A DNA stretch of 64,000 nucleotides from Pseudomonas sp. B6002 (lineage in GTDB: Bacteria; Pseudomonadota; Gammaproteobacteria; Pseudomonadales; Pseudomonadaceae). This document shows positions 27,988 through 36,944 of the stretch, one piece after another (the first letter of the stretch is position 1; every line of letters begins with the position of its first letter). The notes beneath the pieces were generated by a model. That model was not told the origin of the DNA and did no database searches. It saw only the letters and a program-made list of their open reading frames with translations. Location: NCBI RefSeq assembly GCF_013385985.1, contig NZ_JACAOY010000009.1, forward strand, positions 1 through 64,000, in the 5' to 3' direction. A program made the position numbers and the translations under genes.

Positions 27988-29343
27988 ATGTCGAGTACCG
28001 TTTTTGATTCCGCCCTGTTCCGCGACATGTTCGGCACCGCCGAAATGCGCGGTGTGTTCTCCGACAAAGCGCTGATCGAGCGCTACATCGAAGTGGAAGT
28101 GGCCCTGGCCCGCGCCGAAGCCCGTTGTGGCGTGATCCCGAGCGAGGCCGCCGAGCAGATCGCCGCGCTGTCACGCTACGAAGCCCTGGACCTGGCGCTG
28201 ATGCAGCACGAGACCGAGATCGTCGGTTACCCGATCCTGCCGCTGGTAGAGCAACTGTCGAAGATCTGCGGCGAAGCCGGCCGCTATGTGCATTGGGGCG
28301 CCACCACCCAGGACATCATGGACACCGCCGTGGTCCTGCAGGTACGTGCGGCCCTGGCGATTGTCGAGCGTGATATCCAGGCGGTACGCGGCCTGCTCGC
28401 TGGCCTGGCCGAGCGTTATCGCGACACGCCCATGGCGGGCCGTACCCACTTGCAGCACGCGCTGCCGATCACCTTCGGCTACAAGTGCGCGGTGTGGCTG
28501 AGCATGTTCGACCGCCACGCCGAACGCCTGGTGGAACTGCGCCCACGGGTGGAAATCGGCCAGTTCGCCGGCGCCGCTGGCACCCTCGCCTCCCTGGGCG
28601 ACAAGGGCCTGGAAGTACAGGAAGCCTTGATGGCCGAACTCGGCCTGGGCGTCCCGCAAGCCACCTGGCACGTGGCCCGCGACGGCCTGGCCGAAACCCT
28701 GAACTTCCTCGGCCTGGTCACCGGTTCTCTGGGCAAGATCGCCCTGGACATCATGATGATGATGACCAGCGAGCTGGGCGAGGTGTACGAGCCCTTCGTC
28801 AAGGGCCGTGGCGCCAGCAGCACCATGCCGCAGAAGCGCAACCCGATTTCCTGCGAGCTGATGTACGCCGCCGCCAAGGGCGTGCGCCAACACGCCGGGC
28901 TGATGCTCGACGCGATGATCCAGGACTTCGAACGCTCCACCGGCCCGTGGCAGGCGGAGTGGATCGCCATCCCCGAAGCCTTCGCCCTCAGCGCCGCGTC
29001 CCTGGGCCAGGCGACCTTCATGCTCGCAGGCCTGGAAGTGCGCCCCGAGCGCATGCGCAAGAACCTCGACATGACCCAGGGCCTGATCGTCGCCGAAGCC
29101 GTGATGATGGGCCTCGCCCCGGCCCTCGGCCGTCAGGTGGCCCACGACGTGGTGTACGCCGCCTGCCGCATGGCCAACGACCAGGGCACCAGCCTGCTCG
29201 ACGCCCTGCTCGCCCAGGGCGAAGCCACCGCGCAACTGGACGTGGCCGAACTGCAACGCCTGACCGACCCGGCCAACTACCTGGGGCTGGCGCCGCAGAT
29301 GGTGGATATCGCGTTGGCGCGCGAAGGCGCAGTCCCGCGCTGA
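27988..29343 (+). CDS. Fumarase/aspartase-superfamily lyase (adenylosuccinate lyase / carboxymuconate cycloisomerase-like)
   Basis: 451 residues. Superfamily motifs: WGATTQDIMDTA (about 107-118), GRTHLQHALP, and the signature loop ASSTMPQKRNPISCE with the catalytic Ser. Closest by eye to the PcaB/PurB-like group, but the neighbours are not protocatechuate or purine genes. Relatives usually eliminate fumarate from an N- or O-succinyl compound, or lactonise carboxymuconate. The operon continues with a dicarboxylate-type symporter and a fumarase, which fits a fumarate-releasing lyase (inference). Substrate unknown. Regulated by the divergent GntR through the 27943-27957 palindrome. Confidence 0.85.
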   Translation: MSSTVFDSALFRDMFGTAEMRGVFSDKALIERYIEVEVALARAEARCGVIPSEAAEQIAALSRYEALDLALMQHETEIVGYPILPLVEQLSKICGEAGRYVHWGATTQDIMDTAVVLQVRAALAIVERDIQAVRGLLAGLAERYRDTPMAGRTHLQHALPITFGYKCAVWLSMFDRHAERLVELRPRVEIGQFAGAAGTLASLGDKGLEVQEALMAELGLGVPQATWHVARDGLAETLNFLGLVTGSLGKIALDIMMMMTSELGEVYEPFVKGRGASSTMPQKRNPISCELMYAAAKGVRQHAGLMLDAMIQDFERSTGPWQAEWIAIPEAFALSAASLGQATFMLAGLEVRPERMRKNLDMTQGLIVAEAVMMGLAPALGRQVAHDVVYAACRMANDQGTSLLDALLAQGEATAQLDVAELQRLTDPANYLGLAPQMVDIALAREGAVPR

Positions 29344-29365
29344 TCCAACACTCAATGCAAATCCA

Positions 29366-29459
29366 AATGTGGGAGCGGGCTTGCCCGCGATTGCGGTGTG
29401 TCAGTCACCGGATGCATTAGCTGACAGACCGCTATCGCGGGCAAGCCCGCTCCCACATT
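29366..29459. repeat. REPIN (inverted pair of REP sequences)
   Basis: AATGTGGGAGCGGGCTTGCC at the left end is matched in inverted orientation at the right end, about 94 bp in all. It lies between the lyase and the symporter gene and may weaken read-through or stabilise the upstream mRNA. Confidence 0.9.
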
Positions 29460-29506
29460 AGATCTACGGCGCTACACCGAACCATAACAACAATGAGATC
29501 ACAGAC

Positions 29507-30811
29507 ATGTCATCCACCCCCGCCAAAAAACCGCTCTACAAGGACCTGACCTTCCAGGTCGTCGCCGCCATGTTCCTCGGTATTGCTTTCGGCTTTCTTG
29601 CCCCCGAGCTGGCCGCCAGTTTCAAGATCCTCGGCGATATCTTCCTCAAGCTGATCAAGACCGCCGTCGCGCCGCTGGTGTTTTTCACCGTGGTCCACGG
29701 CATCGCCTCGGCCGGTGATATCAAGCGCGTCGGCAAAGTCGGCCTGCGCGCACTGATCTATTTTGAAGTGGTGTCGACCATCGCCCTGGCCATCGGCCTG
29801 CTGTGGGGCAACCTGCTGCAGATCGGTTCCGGCATGCACGACGCCCACCCGAGCAGCGCTGCCGCTGCCGCAGCGAGTGCCGCCGTTGCCAAGGGCCACG
29901 CGCCGGCGTCGACCATGGACTTCATCTACGGCATCTTCCCCGACAACTTCGTCGGCGCGTTTGCCGGTGGCCAACTCCTGCAGGTGCTGGTGATCTCGGT
30001 GCTGTTCGGCTTTGCCCTGCTGGCCCTGAAACCCGAGCGCCGTGAAGTCATCGAAGACGGCTTGAACCGCATCTCCGAATGTTTTTTCGAATTCATCAAC
30101 CTGATCATGAAGTTCGCGCCCCTGGGCGCCTTCGGCTCGGTGGCTTACGCGGTGGGCAGCAACGGCACTGCCGTACTGATGTCCCTGGCCAACCTGGTGC
30201 TGATGTTCTACGTGGGCATTGCCTTCTTCATCTTTGTGGTGCTGGGTGCGGTGTGTCGCTTGAGCGGTTTCAGCCTGTGGCGCTTCCTCACCTACATCAA
30301 GGATGAAATCTTCATCGTGCTCGGCACCGCCTCGTCGGAAAGCGCCCTGCCCCGCCTGCTGCAAAAACTCGAGAAGTTCGGCTGTTCCAAGCAGAGCGTC
30401 GGCCTGGTGCTGCCCACCGGCTACGCCTTCAACCTCGACGGCACCTCGATCTACATGTCGCTGTGCGTGCTGTTCATCGCCAACGCTTATGGCGTACCCC
30501 TGAGCTGGGAGCAACAGCTGGGCATCATCGCGATCATGCTGGTGACGTCCAAAGGCGCAGCGGCGGTGTCAGGCGGCAGTTTTGTGGTGTTTGCCGCCAC
30601 CGTCACGGCCATCGGCGTGCTGCCGGCCGAAGGCCTGGCCCTGCTGTTTGGCGTGTACCGCTTCATGTCGATGGCGATTGCCACCTGCAACACCATCGGC
30701 AACAGTGTGGCCACCGTAGTGGTGTCCAAGTGGTCCGGCGAGTTCTCCCAGCAGACCGCCCAGGATGAATATCAACGCGTGCTCGGCCGAGCGGCCGGCG
30801 CGGCACTTTGA
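29507..30811 (+). CDS. DctA-like dicarboxylate/amino acid:cation symporter with altered substrate site
   Basis: 434 residues, DAACS (SLC1-type) inner-membrane symporter. Family motifs: SSESALPR (about 277-283), YAFNLDGTSIYMSL (306-319) and GNSVATVVVSKW. In the TM8 binding segment YRFMSMAIATCN, DctA has DRFMSEARALTN; the Arg that pairs with the substrate carboxylate (Arg397 in GltPh numbering) is Ile391 here, and the preceding Asp is Tyr384. Asn395 is kept. The cargo may therefore not be a simple C4-dicarboxylate. An Ala-rich loop lies at about 116-135. Between lyase and fumarase; 12 bp to the latter. Confidence 0.9.
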   Translation: MSSTPAKKPLYKDLTFQVVAAMFLGIAFGFLAPELAASFKILGDIFLKLIKTAVAPLVFFTVVHGIASAGDIKRVGKVGLRALIYFEVVSTIALAIGLLWGNLLQIGSGMHDAHPSSAAAAAASAAVAKGHAPASTMDFIYGIFPDNFVGAFAGGQLLQVLVISVLFGFALLALKPERREVIEDGLNRISECFFEFINLIMKFAPLGAFGSVAYAVGSNGTAVLMSLANLVLMFYVGIAFFIFVVLGAVCRLSGFSLWRFLTYIKDEIFIVLGTASSESALPRLLQKLEKFGCSKQSVGLVLPTGYAFNLDGTSIYMSLCVLFIANAYGVPLSWEQQLGIIAIMLVTSKGAAAVSGGSFVVFAATVTAIGVLPAEGLALLFGVYRFMSMAIATCNTIGNSVATVVVSKWSGEFSQQTAQDEYQRVLGRAAGAAL

Positions 30812-30823
30812 CGGAGCAGCACG

Positions 30824-32215
30824 ATGCCCACTCTGCGAATCGAACACGATGCGTTTGGCCCGGTGTCCATCCCGGCCGAACGCTACTGGGGTGCACAGAC
30901 CCAGCGCGCACTGGAGGTGTTCGGCGCCAAGCAGCCGTTCCCGGCCAGCCTGATCCGCGCCTTCGGCCAGCAAAAACGCGCCTGCGCCCGCGCCAATGCA
31001 CGGCTTGGCGCACTCGCGCCCGCCTTGGCCGAGGCCATTGAGCTGGCCGCCCAGGACTTGGCCAACGGACACTTTGACGCGCACTTTCCGCTGTCGATCT
31101 GGCAGACCGGCTCCGGCACCCAGACCAACATGAATGCCAACGAGGTGATCGCCAACGGCGCCAACCTGCGGCTCGGCGGCGAGTTGGGGAGCAAGTCGCC
31201 GGTGCACCCCAACGACCACGTGAACCGTTCGCAGTCGTCCAACGACAGCTTCCCCACGGTGATGCACCTGACCACCGTGCTGGAGTTGCGCGGTCGGCTG
31301 CTGCCTGCGCTCGGTCACCTGCGCAACGAGCTGAACGCCAAGGCCGACGCCTGGCAGGACGTGCTGAAAATCGGCCGCACCCACCTGATGGACGCGGTGC
31401 CGATGAGCCAGGGCCAGGCGTTCGGCAGTTTTGCCCAGCAGATCCACCACGGCATCGCGCGCATCGAGGCCTGCATGCCACGCCTGCGCCTGCTGCCCCA
31501 GGGCGGCACGGCGGTGGGCACGGGGCTCAACACCCCCGAAGGCTTTGATGTGGCGTTTTGCGAGGAAATCAGCCAGCTGACCGGCGAGGCATTCCAGACC
31601 AACCCGTGCAAATTCGAAGGCATGGGCACCCACGATGCGTTGGTGGAGGTCTCCGGCGCGTTGAATGTGCTGGCGGTGTCGCTGACCAAGATCGCCAATG
31701 ACATCCGCCTGCTGGGCTCAGGCCCGCGTTGCGGCCTGGGCGAGTTGATCGTGCCGGATGACGGCCTCACCTCCTCGATCATGCCCGGCAAGCGCAACCC
31801 GACCATCGCCGAAGTACTGGTGCAGGCAGCCATGCAGGTGATGGGCAATCACACCACCATCACCCTGGCGGGGGCGTCCAGCACCTTCGAATTGAACGTG
31901 GCCAAGCCAGTGCTGATCCACAACCTGCTGCACTCGATCGAGGTGCTCACCGACTGCGTCAGCCTGTTCACCCACAAGCTGCTCAACGGCCTGGAGGTCA
32001 ACCGCCCGCAACTGGCGCGCAACGTGGAGCACTCGCTGTTAATGGCCACCGTGCTCAACCCGGTGCTGGGTTATGACCGGGTGGCGCAGATCACCCGCAA
32101 GGCCGCAGACGAAGGCTTGTCGCCCAAGGAAGCGGCGGTGCAACTGGGCTTCATGACCGCCGAGGAATACGCGCAACGCGTGCAGCCGGCGGCCATGATC
32201 CGCCCTACCCCATAG
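30824..32215 (+). CDS. fumC: Class II fumarase, catabolic paralogue
   Basis: 463 residues, the usual FumC length. Hydrates fumarate to malate. GSGTQTNMNANEVI, SSNDSFPT, GRTHLMDAVPMSQGQ (catalytic His) and SSIMPGKRNPTIAE (catalytic Ser loop) are present; common FumC has KVNP where this has KRNP, so it is a divergent member. Third gene of the lyase-symporter-fumarase operon, where it would feed released fumarate into the TCA cycle. Ends overlap by 11 bp with the convergent amidase gene. Confidence 0.9.
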   Translation: MPTLRIEHDAFGPVSIPAERYWGAQTQRALEVFGAKQPFPASLIRAFGQQKRACARANARLGALAPALAEAIELAAQDLANGHFDAHFPLSIWQTGSGTQTNMNANEVIANGANLRLGGELGSKSPVHPNDHVNRSQSSNDSFPTVMHLTTVLELRGRLLPALGHLRNELNAKADAWQDVLKIGRTHLMDAVPMSQGQAFGSFAQQIHHGIARIEACMPRLRLLPQGGTAVGTGLNTPEGFDVAFCEEISQLTGEAFQTNPCKFEGMGTHDALVEVSGALNVLAVSLTKIANDIRLLGSGPRCGLGELIVPDDGLTSSIMPGKRNPTIAEVLVQAAMQVMGNHTTITLAGASSTFELNVAKPVLIHNLLHSIEVLTDCVSLFTHKLLNGLEVNRPQLARNVEHSLLMATVLNPVLGYDRVAQITRKAADEGLSPKEAAVQLGFMTAEEYAQRVQPAAMIRPTP

Positions 32216-33683
32216 CCCCCGGCACCTGGAACCCACCGACCACCTCCGCAAGGTATTCGGCAAACTTGATCGTGGTGCGATCGGCAAACGGCGCACCGAT
32301 GATCTGCACGCCTACCGGCAACCCCTGGCGTGTCAGGCCAATGGGCGCGCTGGTGGCCGGCAGGCCCATCAGGGTGGCCGGCGCAATCCACTTGTACAGG
32401 TCGGCGTAGTGACGCTTCTGGCCGTCAACCTGCAGGGTGCGCAGGCTGATGACCCTGGAGTGGTCATGGGCAAACGCCGTGGTGAAGGTGGGCGGCGCCA
32501 GGATCACGTCGACGTCATCGAAGGTCTTGAGGAAAGCTTCACGCAGGCGCAAGCCCGCCTCATGGGCCTTCAACCAATCGGCATGGCCCATGGCGCTGCC
32601 CTGGTAGAACTTGTCGGCATGCTGCGGCGTGTCCATCACCCGGCCCAGCGCCCGCAACAGCGGAGCCATCAGCCCCATGAAACACCGCTTGGACGCTGGC
32701 AACGACACACCCAGCTCAGCGCCCAGTTGCAACAGGTAGGCGGCAAACAAGCGCTCCAGCGACGCCCCTTTGGGCGCGCCCTGCACCACCTCCACACCCG
32801 CCGCTTCCAGGCTCAGGCGCAATTGGCGATAGGCCTCGGTCATGCCCTGGTCGAGGGGGCAATCGACATCGTCGGTCCACAGCAACACACGAAAGGTCTT
32901 CAGAGACGTAGGGCGCGGCGCTGGCAGCTGTAATTGCCAACCGGGTTGCCCGGCCGGTGGTGCGGCGGCGATCACGTCCAGCATCAACTGCAGGTCGGCG
33001 GCACTGCGCGCCAAGGGCCCGACCACGTTCAACGCCCCCTCTGCCAGGTCACCCGGTGCTCCGGGGATATGCCCGCGCTGGGACACGATGCCGTGGGTGG
33101 GTTTGTGCCCATACACGCCGGTAAAGTGCGACGGGATGCGTATCGAGCCGCCAATGTCGCTGCCCAGCTCCAACGCGGTGAAGCCCGCCGCCAACGCAAC
33201 CGCAGCGCCCCCTGAAGAACCGCCGGGTGTCAGCGCCAGGTTCCAGGGGTTGTGGGTGGTGCCGAACAGGCTGTTGTAAGTCTGGATATCCCCGGCCATG
33301 GTCGGCACGTTGGTCTTGCCGAACACAATGGCACCGGCATCTTCCAGGCGCTTGACCGCCACCGCCGACTGCGCCGGCCGATGCTCGCGCAACGCGGCGG
33401 CACCTGCGGTGCACGGCATACCGAGCACTTCAAAGGTGTCCTTGATAGTAATCGGCAAACCGTGCAGAGGCCCCAGCGGCAGGCCATTGCGCACCGCCGT
33501 GTCGGCCAGGTCGGCCTTGAGGCGCGCCTGCGCGAGGTCCAGGGTGACCACACTGTTGAGCGCCGGGTTGAGCATCTCCAGGCGCGCCAGGTAGCTGTCG
33601 AGCAAGGCGCGACTGCTTTGGCGGCCGGCCGCGATGTCGGCGAGCAGCTCGGTGGCGCTGCGGTAAGGGGTGTCGGTGCTCAT
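32205..33683 (-). CDS. Amidase-signature-family hydrolase
   Basis: 492 residues. The Ser-cisSer-Lys triad of the amidase signature family is visible: Lys in PITIKDTFEV (about residue 79), the Gly/Ser-rich loop TPGGSSGGAAVALAAG and GSDIGGSIRIPS. Substrate not predictable. Start taken at 33683 (MSTDTPYRSATELL); an upstream start at 33785 would add a non-family tail. Last gene in the direction PLP lyase, binding protein, amidase, 117 bp after the binding protein, so the set may act on an imported amino-acid amide (inference). Confidence 0.88.
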   Translation of the reverse strand: MSTDTPYRSATELLADIAAGRQSSRALLDSYLARLEMLNPALNSVVTLDLAQARLKADLADTAVRNGLPLGPLHGLPITIKDTFEVLGMPCTAGAAALREHRPAQSAVAVKRLEDAGAIVFGKTNVPTMAGDIQTYNSLFGTTHNPWNLALTPGGSSGGAAVALAAGFTALELGSDIGGSIRIPSHFTGVYGHKPTHGIVSQRGHIPGAPGDLAEGALNVVGPLARSAADLQLMLDVIAAAPPAGQPGWQLQLPAPRPTSLKTFRVLLWTDDVDCPLDQGMTEAYRQLRLSLEAAGVEVVQGAPKGASLERLFAAYLLQLGAELGVSLPASKRCFMGLMAPLLRALGRVMDTPQHADKFYQGSAMGHADWLKAHEAGLRLREAFLKTFDDVDVILAPPTFTTAFAHDHSRVISLRTLQVDGQKRHYADLYKWIAPATLMGLPATSAPIGLTRQGLPVGVQIIGAPFADRTTIKFAEYLAEVVGGFQVPGAMG

Positions 33684-33800
33684 GGGCGGCGGGCTCGGCG
33701 GTTGTTCAGGTCTACCGGTAAACACCTGAGCCCGCCCGGATATTCCATAGACGCCGATACGGTATGCGCCTGCCCGTTCAGGCAAGCGTTCGCGGCCCTC

Positions 33801-34820
33801 TCACCGCACCGGTGGCGCGTACTGGATACCGCCGTTGTTCCACAGGTTGTTCAAACCCCGGTCGATGGCCAGCGGCGTCTCCGGCCCGAACGCGCGGTTG
33901 AACACCTCGCCATAGCTGCCCACCTGCTTGACCACCTGCACCACCCAATCCCGGGGCAGTTTCAGGTCCTTGCCGTACTCGCCATCGGCGCCGAGCAAGC
34001 GCGCCACGTCCGGGTTCCGGGTGGTCTTGGCTTGGGCCTCGACATTGGCCGATGTCACCCCGGCCTCTTCCGCGTTGAGCATCGCAAACAGCGTCCAGCG
34101 CACAATACTGAACCACTCATCATCACCGCGACGCACCGACGGCCCCATGGGTTCCTTGGAAATCGTCTCCGGCAGGATCACAAAGTCGGACGGCGTGGTC
34201 ATCTGGCTGCGCTGGGCATTGAGCTGCGACTTGTCGGCGGTGATCACATCACAGCGCCCGGCCTGCAAGGCCTTGGCGGTTTCTTCGGAGGTGTCGAAGG
34301 TGATTGGCGTGAACTTGAGCCCACGACTGCGGAAGAAGTCCGAAGTGTTCAGTTCGGTGGTGGTACCGGCCTGGATGCAGATCGACGCGCCATCCAGTTC
34401 AGTGGCACTGCTCACCCCCAGCTTCTTGTTGACCATGAAACCGGCACCGTCGTAGTAGGTGACTCCGGTGAAAACCAGGCCCATGCCGGCGTCGCGGGAG
34501 CTGGTCCAGGTGGTGCTGCGCGACAGGATATCGATCTCGCCGGACTGCAACGCGGCCAGGCGCTCCTTGCCGTTGGTGGGGGTGAACCGCACTTTTCCCG
34601 CATCGCCGAACACCGCAGCGGCCACCGCGTGGCAGACGTCCACGTCGATGCCCTGTTGCTTGCCATTCTTGTCCGGCACCGAGAACCCCGGGATGCCGTC
34701 GGACACCCCGCATTGGATAAAGCCTTTCTTGTGAATCGCATCCAGGGTGGCGCCGGCGTGTACCAGGCCACTGGCGCCCAGGACGGCGCCCGCGATCATC
34801 AAACGCGTGAAGGTTTTCAT
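33801..34820 (-). CDS. ABC-type polar amino acid-binding protein (AapJ-like)
   Basis: 339 residues with a signal peptide (MKTFTRLMIAGAVLGASGLVHA). Family-3 solute-binding protein of the general amino-acid type: GFIQCGVSDGIPGFSVPDKNG, GIDVDVCHAVAAAVFGDAGKV and SRSTTWTSSRD are as in AapJ/BztA. No permease or ATPase gene is adjacent, so it must borrow another importer or the rest is elsewhere. Overlaps the upstream PLP lyase gene by 4 bp. Confidence 0.9.
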   Translation of the reverse strand: MKTFTRLMIAGAVLGASGLVHAGATLDAIHKKGFIQCGVSDGIPGFSVPDKNGKQQGIDVDVCHAVAAAVFGDAGKVRFTPTNGKERLAALQSGEIDILSRSTTWTSSRDAGMGLVFTGVTYYDGAGFMVNKKLGVSSATELDGASICIQAGTTTELNTSDFFRSRGLKFTPITFDTSEETAKALQAGRCDVITADKSQLNAQRSQMTTPSDFVILPETISKEPMGPSVRRGDDEWFSIVRWTLFAMLNAEEAGVTSANVEAQAKTTRNPDVARLLGADGEYGKDLKLPRDWVVQVVKQVGSYGEVFNRAFGPETPLAIDRGLNNLWNNGGIQYAPPVR

Positions 34821-35995
34821 TGCCCATCTCCGTGGTTATCTGCTTGGGAAAACGCGTGTTCAAGGTCGGCGATCAGGTCGTCGACGTGCTCCAGGCCGAT
34901 GTTGAAACGCACCAGCCGATCGCTGTACTGGCGCACATCGCGGTTGAGGTTGAAATGCGGCGCCACCAGGCTGGTCACGCCGCCCCAGCTGTAGCCGAGG
35001 TGAAACAGGTTGAGGCGGTCGATGAAGTCCAGCAGCGCCTCGCCCGCCAGCGTCGGGCGGAACACCACCGAAAACACGCTGGTGGAACCGGTGAAGTCGC
35101 GCAGCCACAACGCGTGACCCGGGCAATCGGGAAATGCCGGGTGCAATACCCTTTCCACTTCGGGGCGGGTCTTGAGCCATTGCGCCACTTGCAAGGTGCT
35201 GGTCTGCAAATGAGCCAAGCGCACCCAAAGGGTCTGCAGGCCGCGCAAGGCCAGGCTGCAATCGTCGGGCGAGACCGCCATGCCCAGCAGCGAACGCGCC
35301 TGGCCAAGGGCCTGGTAATGCACTTCGCTGCGGGTCGACACCGAGCCCAACAGCAGGTCGCTGTGGCCACCGATGTACTTGGTGAGGGCTTGGATCGACA
35401 CGTCCACACCGTGGGCATAGGCGTCGAAAAACACCCCGCTGGCGTAGGTGTTGTCCAGCGCCAGCACCACGCCCGCCGCCCGCGCCACTTCAGCAATAGC
35501 GGGCACGTCCTGGATTTCCATGGTGGCCGAGCCCGGGCTCTCACACCAGATCAGGGTGGTGTTGGGGCGGATCAACGTAGCGATCTCGGCGCCGATCATC
35601 GGGTCGTAGGTCTGCACCGCGATGCCCAGCCTGGCCAGCAGGTCACGGGCCAGGTCGTTGTTGGGGCCGTAGGCGCTCTGCGGCACCAGCACATGGTCAC
35701 CCGCACCGCAGAAAGCGAAGTACACCAGGGCAATCGCCGCCTGGCCGCCCGGGGTGATAAAGCAATGCTCGGCGCCCTCCAGTTGGGCAACGCGCGCGGC
35801 CAGCTCCAGGCTGGTGGGCGTACCGTGCAGGCCGTAGGCATAGGGCACGCGCTCGGGGCACCAGTCGTCGCGCACTTCGCGGGCACTGCCAAACAGGGTG
35901 GTGGAGCCGCGATGGGTGGCCGTGGCCAACGATCGAAAACCGCCGGGTGCGCGGGGCGTGGGGTCGAGCAAGGTGGTTTGGATATGGCGAGGCAT
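34817..35995 (-). CDS. Cystathionine beta-lyase-like PLP enzyme (Cys/Met metabolism family)
   Basis: 392 residues. Fold-type I PLP enzyme with the lysine in SIQALTKYIGGHSDLLLGS (about residue 208) and the substrate-loop motif YAYGLHGTPTSLELA near 52. The family cleaves C-S bonds of cystathionine, methionine or related thioethers; the exact substrate is uncertain. Co-transcribed with an amino-acid-binding protein and an amidase, so uptake and degradation of a sulfur amino-acid derivative is plausible. Confidence 0.85.
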   Translation of the reverse strand: MPRHIQTTLLDPTPRAPGGFRSLATATHRGSTTLFGSAREVRDDWCPERVPYAYGLHGTPTSLELAARVAQLEGAEHCFITPGGQAAIALVYFAFCGAGDHVLVPQSAYGPNNDLARDLLARLGIAVQTYDPMIGAEIATLIRPNTTLIWCESPGSATMEIQDVPAIAEVARAAGVVLALDNTYASGVFFDAYAHGVDVSIQALTKYIGGHSDLLLGSVSTRSEVHYQALGQARSLLGMAVSPDDCSLALRGLQTLWVRLAHLQTSTLQVAQWLKTRPEVERVLHPAFPDCPGHALWLRDFTGSTSVFSVVFRPTLAGEALLDFIDRLNLFHLGYSWGGVTSLVAPHFNLNRDVRQYSDRLVRFNIGLEHVDDLIADLEHAFSQADNHGDGQ

Positions 35996-36086
35996 GACAG
36001 AGGTTCCACTTCCAGATGATGGAAAAAATCATAGGGAGTGGCACCACTGCGGCGATTGAACGTTCTTGCGCTTTACGAAAATAAAC

Positions 36087-36899
36087 TCAGCGCCAGCGAC
36101 CCGGCGTCACGCCAAAGCTTTTCTTGAAATGCCGGGTGAAATGGCTGAGGTCGGCAAAGCCGCTGGCACTGGCCACATCGGTGGCGGGCACGCCGTCGCG
36201 CAATAGGTGCAGGGCCAGGTTCAGGCGGTATTGATTGCGCCAGGCATGGGGTGCCAGACCGGTTTCGCGGCTGAACAGGCGCGCCGCGTGAAACGTCGAT
36301 AAGCCCACCTCCCCGGCCAGTTCGCTCAAGGTCAGGGGCTCGGCCAGGTCGCTCATCAAGCGCGCCTTGAGGGTCTCGACACGCACCGCATCGCGCAGCA
36401 AATGCGCCACCGGCGGGCGCTGCCCGGCATGGCGGATCAACAGGGTGGACACCGCATCGAGCAACGCGTGCTCGGCACCAAGGGCGTCGTCCGGCTGCTG
36501 CAGGGCGTGGTGGGCCCGCAGCATTTTGCGGGTCAGGTCGGGGTCGCGCAGGATGTCGTCACGAAACCACGGCAGGTCGCACGGGCGGTCGCACAGGTCA
36601 TTCATCACCTGTTGCACGAAGTTGATCGGCAGGTAGAACACCCGGTATTGCCAGCCACCGTCCATGGCCGGCGAACCGGTGTGCACCTCACCCGGATTGA
36701 GCACCGGCACGCAGCCCGCATCGGCCACGTGACGGCTGCCACGGTAGTCGTAACGCTGGGCACCGGCTTCGATCACCGACACGGTGTAGGTGTCGTGCCA
36801 GTGCGCCGCGAAACGCTGTCGATGGTAGGTGGCACTCAGCAGGTCGGCGTCCGGCAGGATCGGCGAACGCCAGTACCTCACGGAATCGGCGGTGGTCAT
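36087..36899 (-). CDS. AraC-family transcriptional regulator
   Basis: 270 residues from the ATG at 36899 (GAGGAGG upstream). N-terminal cupin-like sensor (HWHDTYTVSVIEAGAQRYDYRGSRH...LNPGEVHTG) and C-terminal double helix-turn-helix (LTLSELAGEVGLSTFHAARLFSRETG; ATDVASASGFADLSHFTRHFKKSFGVTPG). It follows the ureohydrolase by 45 bp and precedes the PLP lyase operon by 91 bp on the same strand, so either may be its target. Confidence 0.9.
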   Translation of the reverse strand: MTTADSVRYWRSPILPDADLLSATYHRQRFAAHWHDTYTVSVIEAGAQRYDYRGSRHVADAGCVPVLNPGEVHTGSPAMDGGWQYRVFYLPINFVQQVMNDLCDRPCDLPWFRDDILRDPDLTRKMLRAHHALQQPDDALGAEHALLDAVSTLLIRHAGQRPPVAHLLRDAVRVETLKARLMSDLAEPLTLSELAGEVGLSTFHAARLFSRETGLAPHAWRNQYRLNLALHLLRDGVPATDVASASGFADLSHFTRHFKKSFGVTPGRWR

Positions 36900-36944
36900 C
36901 GGGCAGCCCTCCTCTGAGCGAATACCGAGCACCGCCGCCACCGA

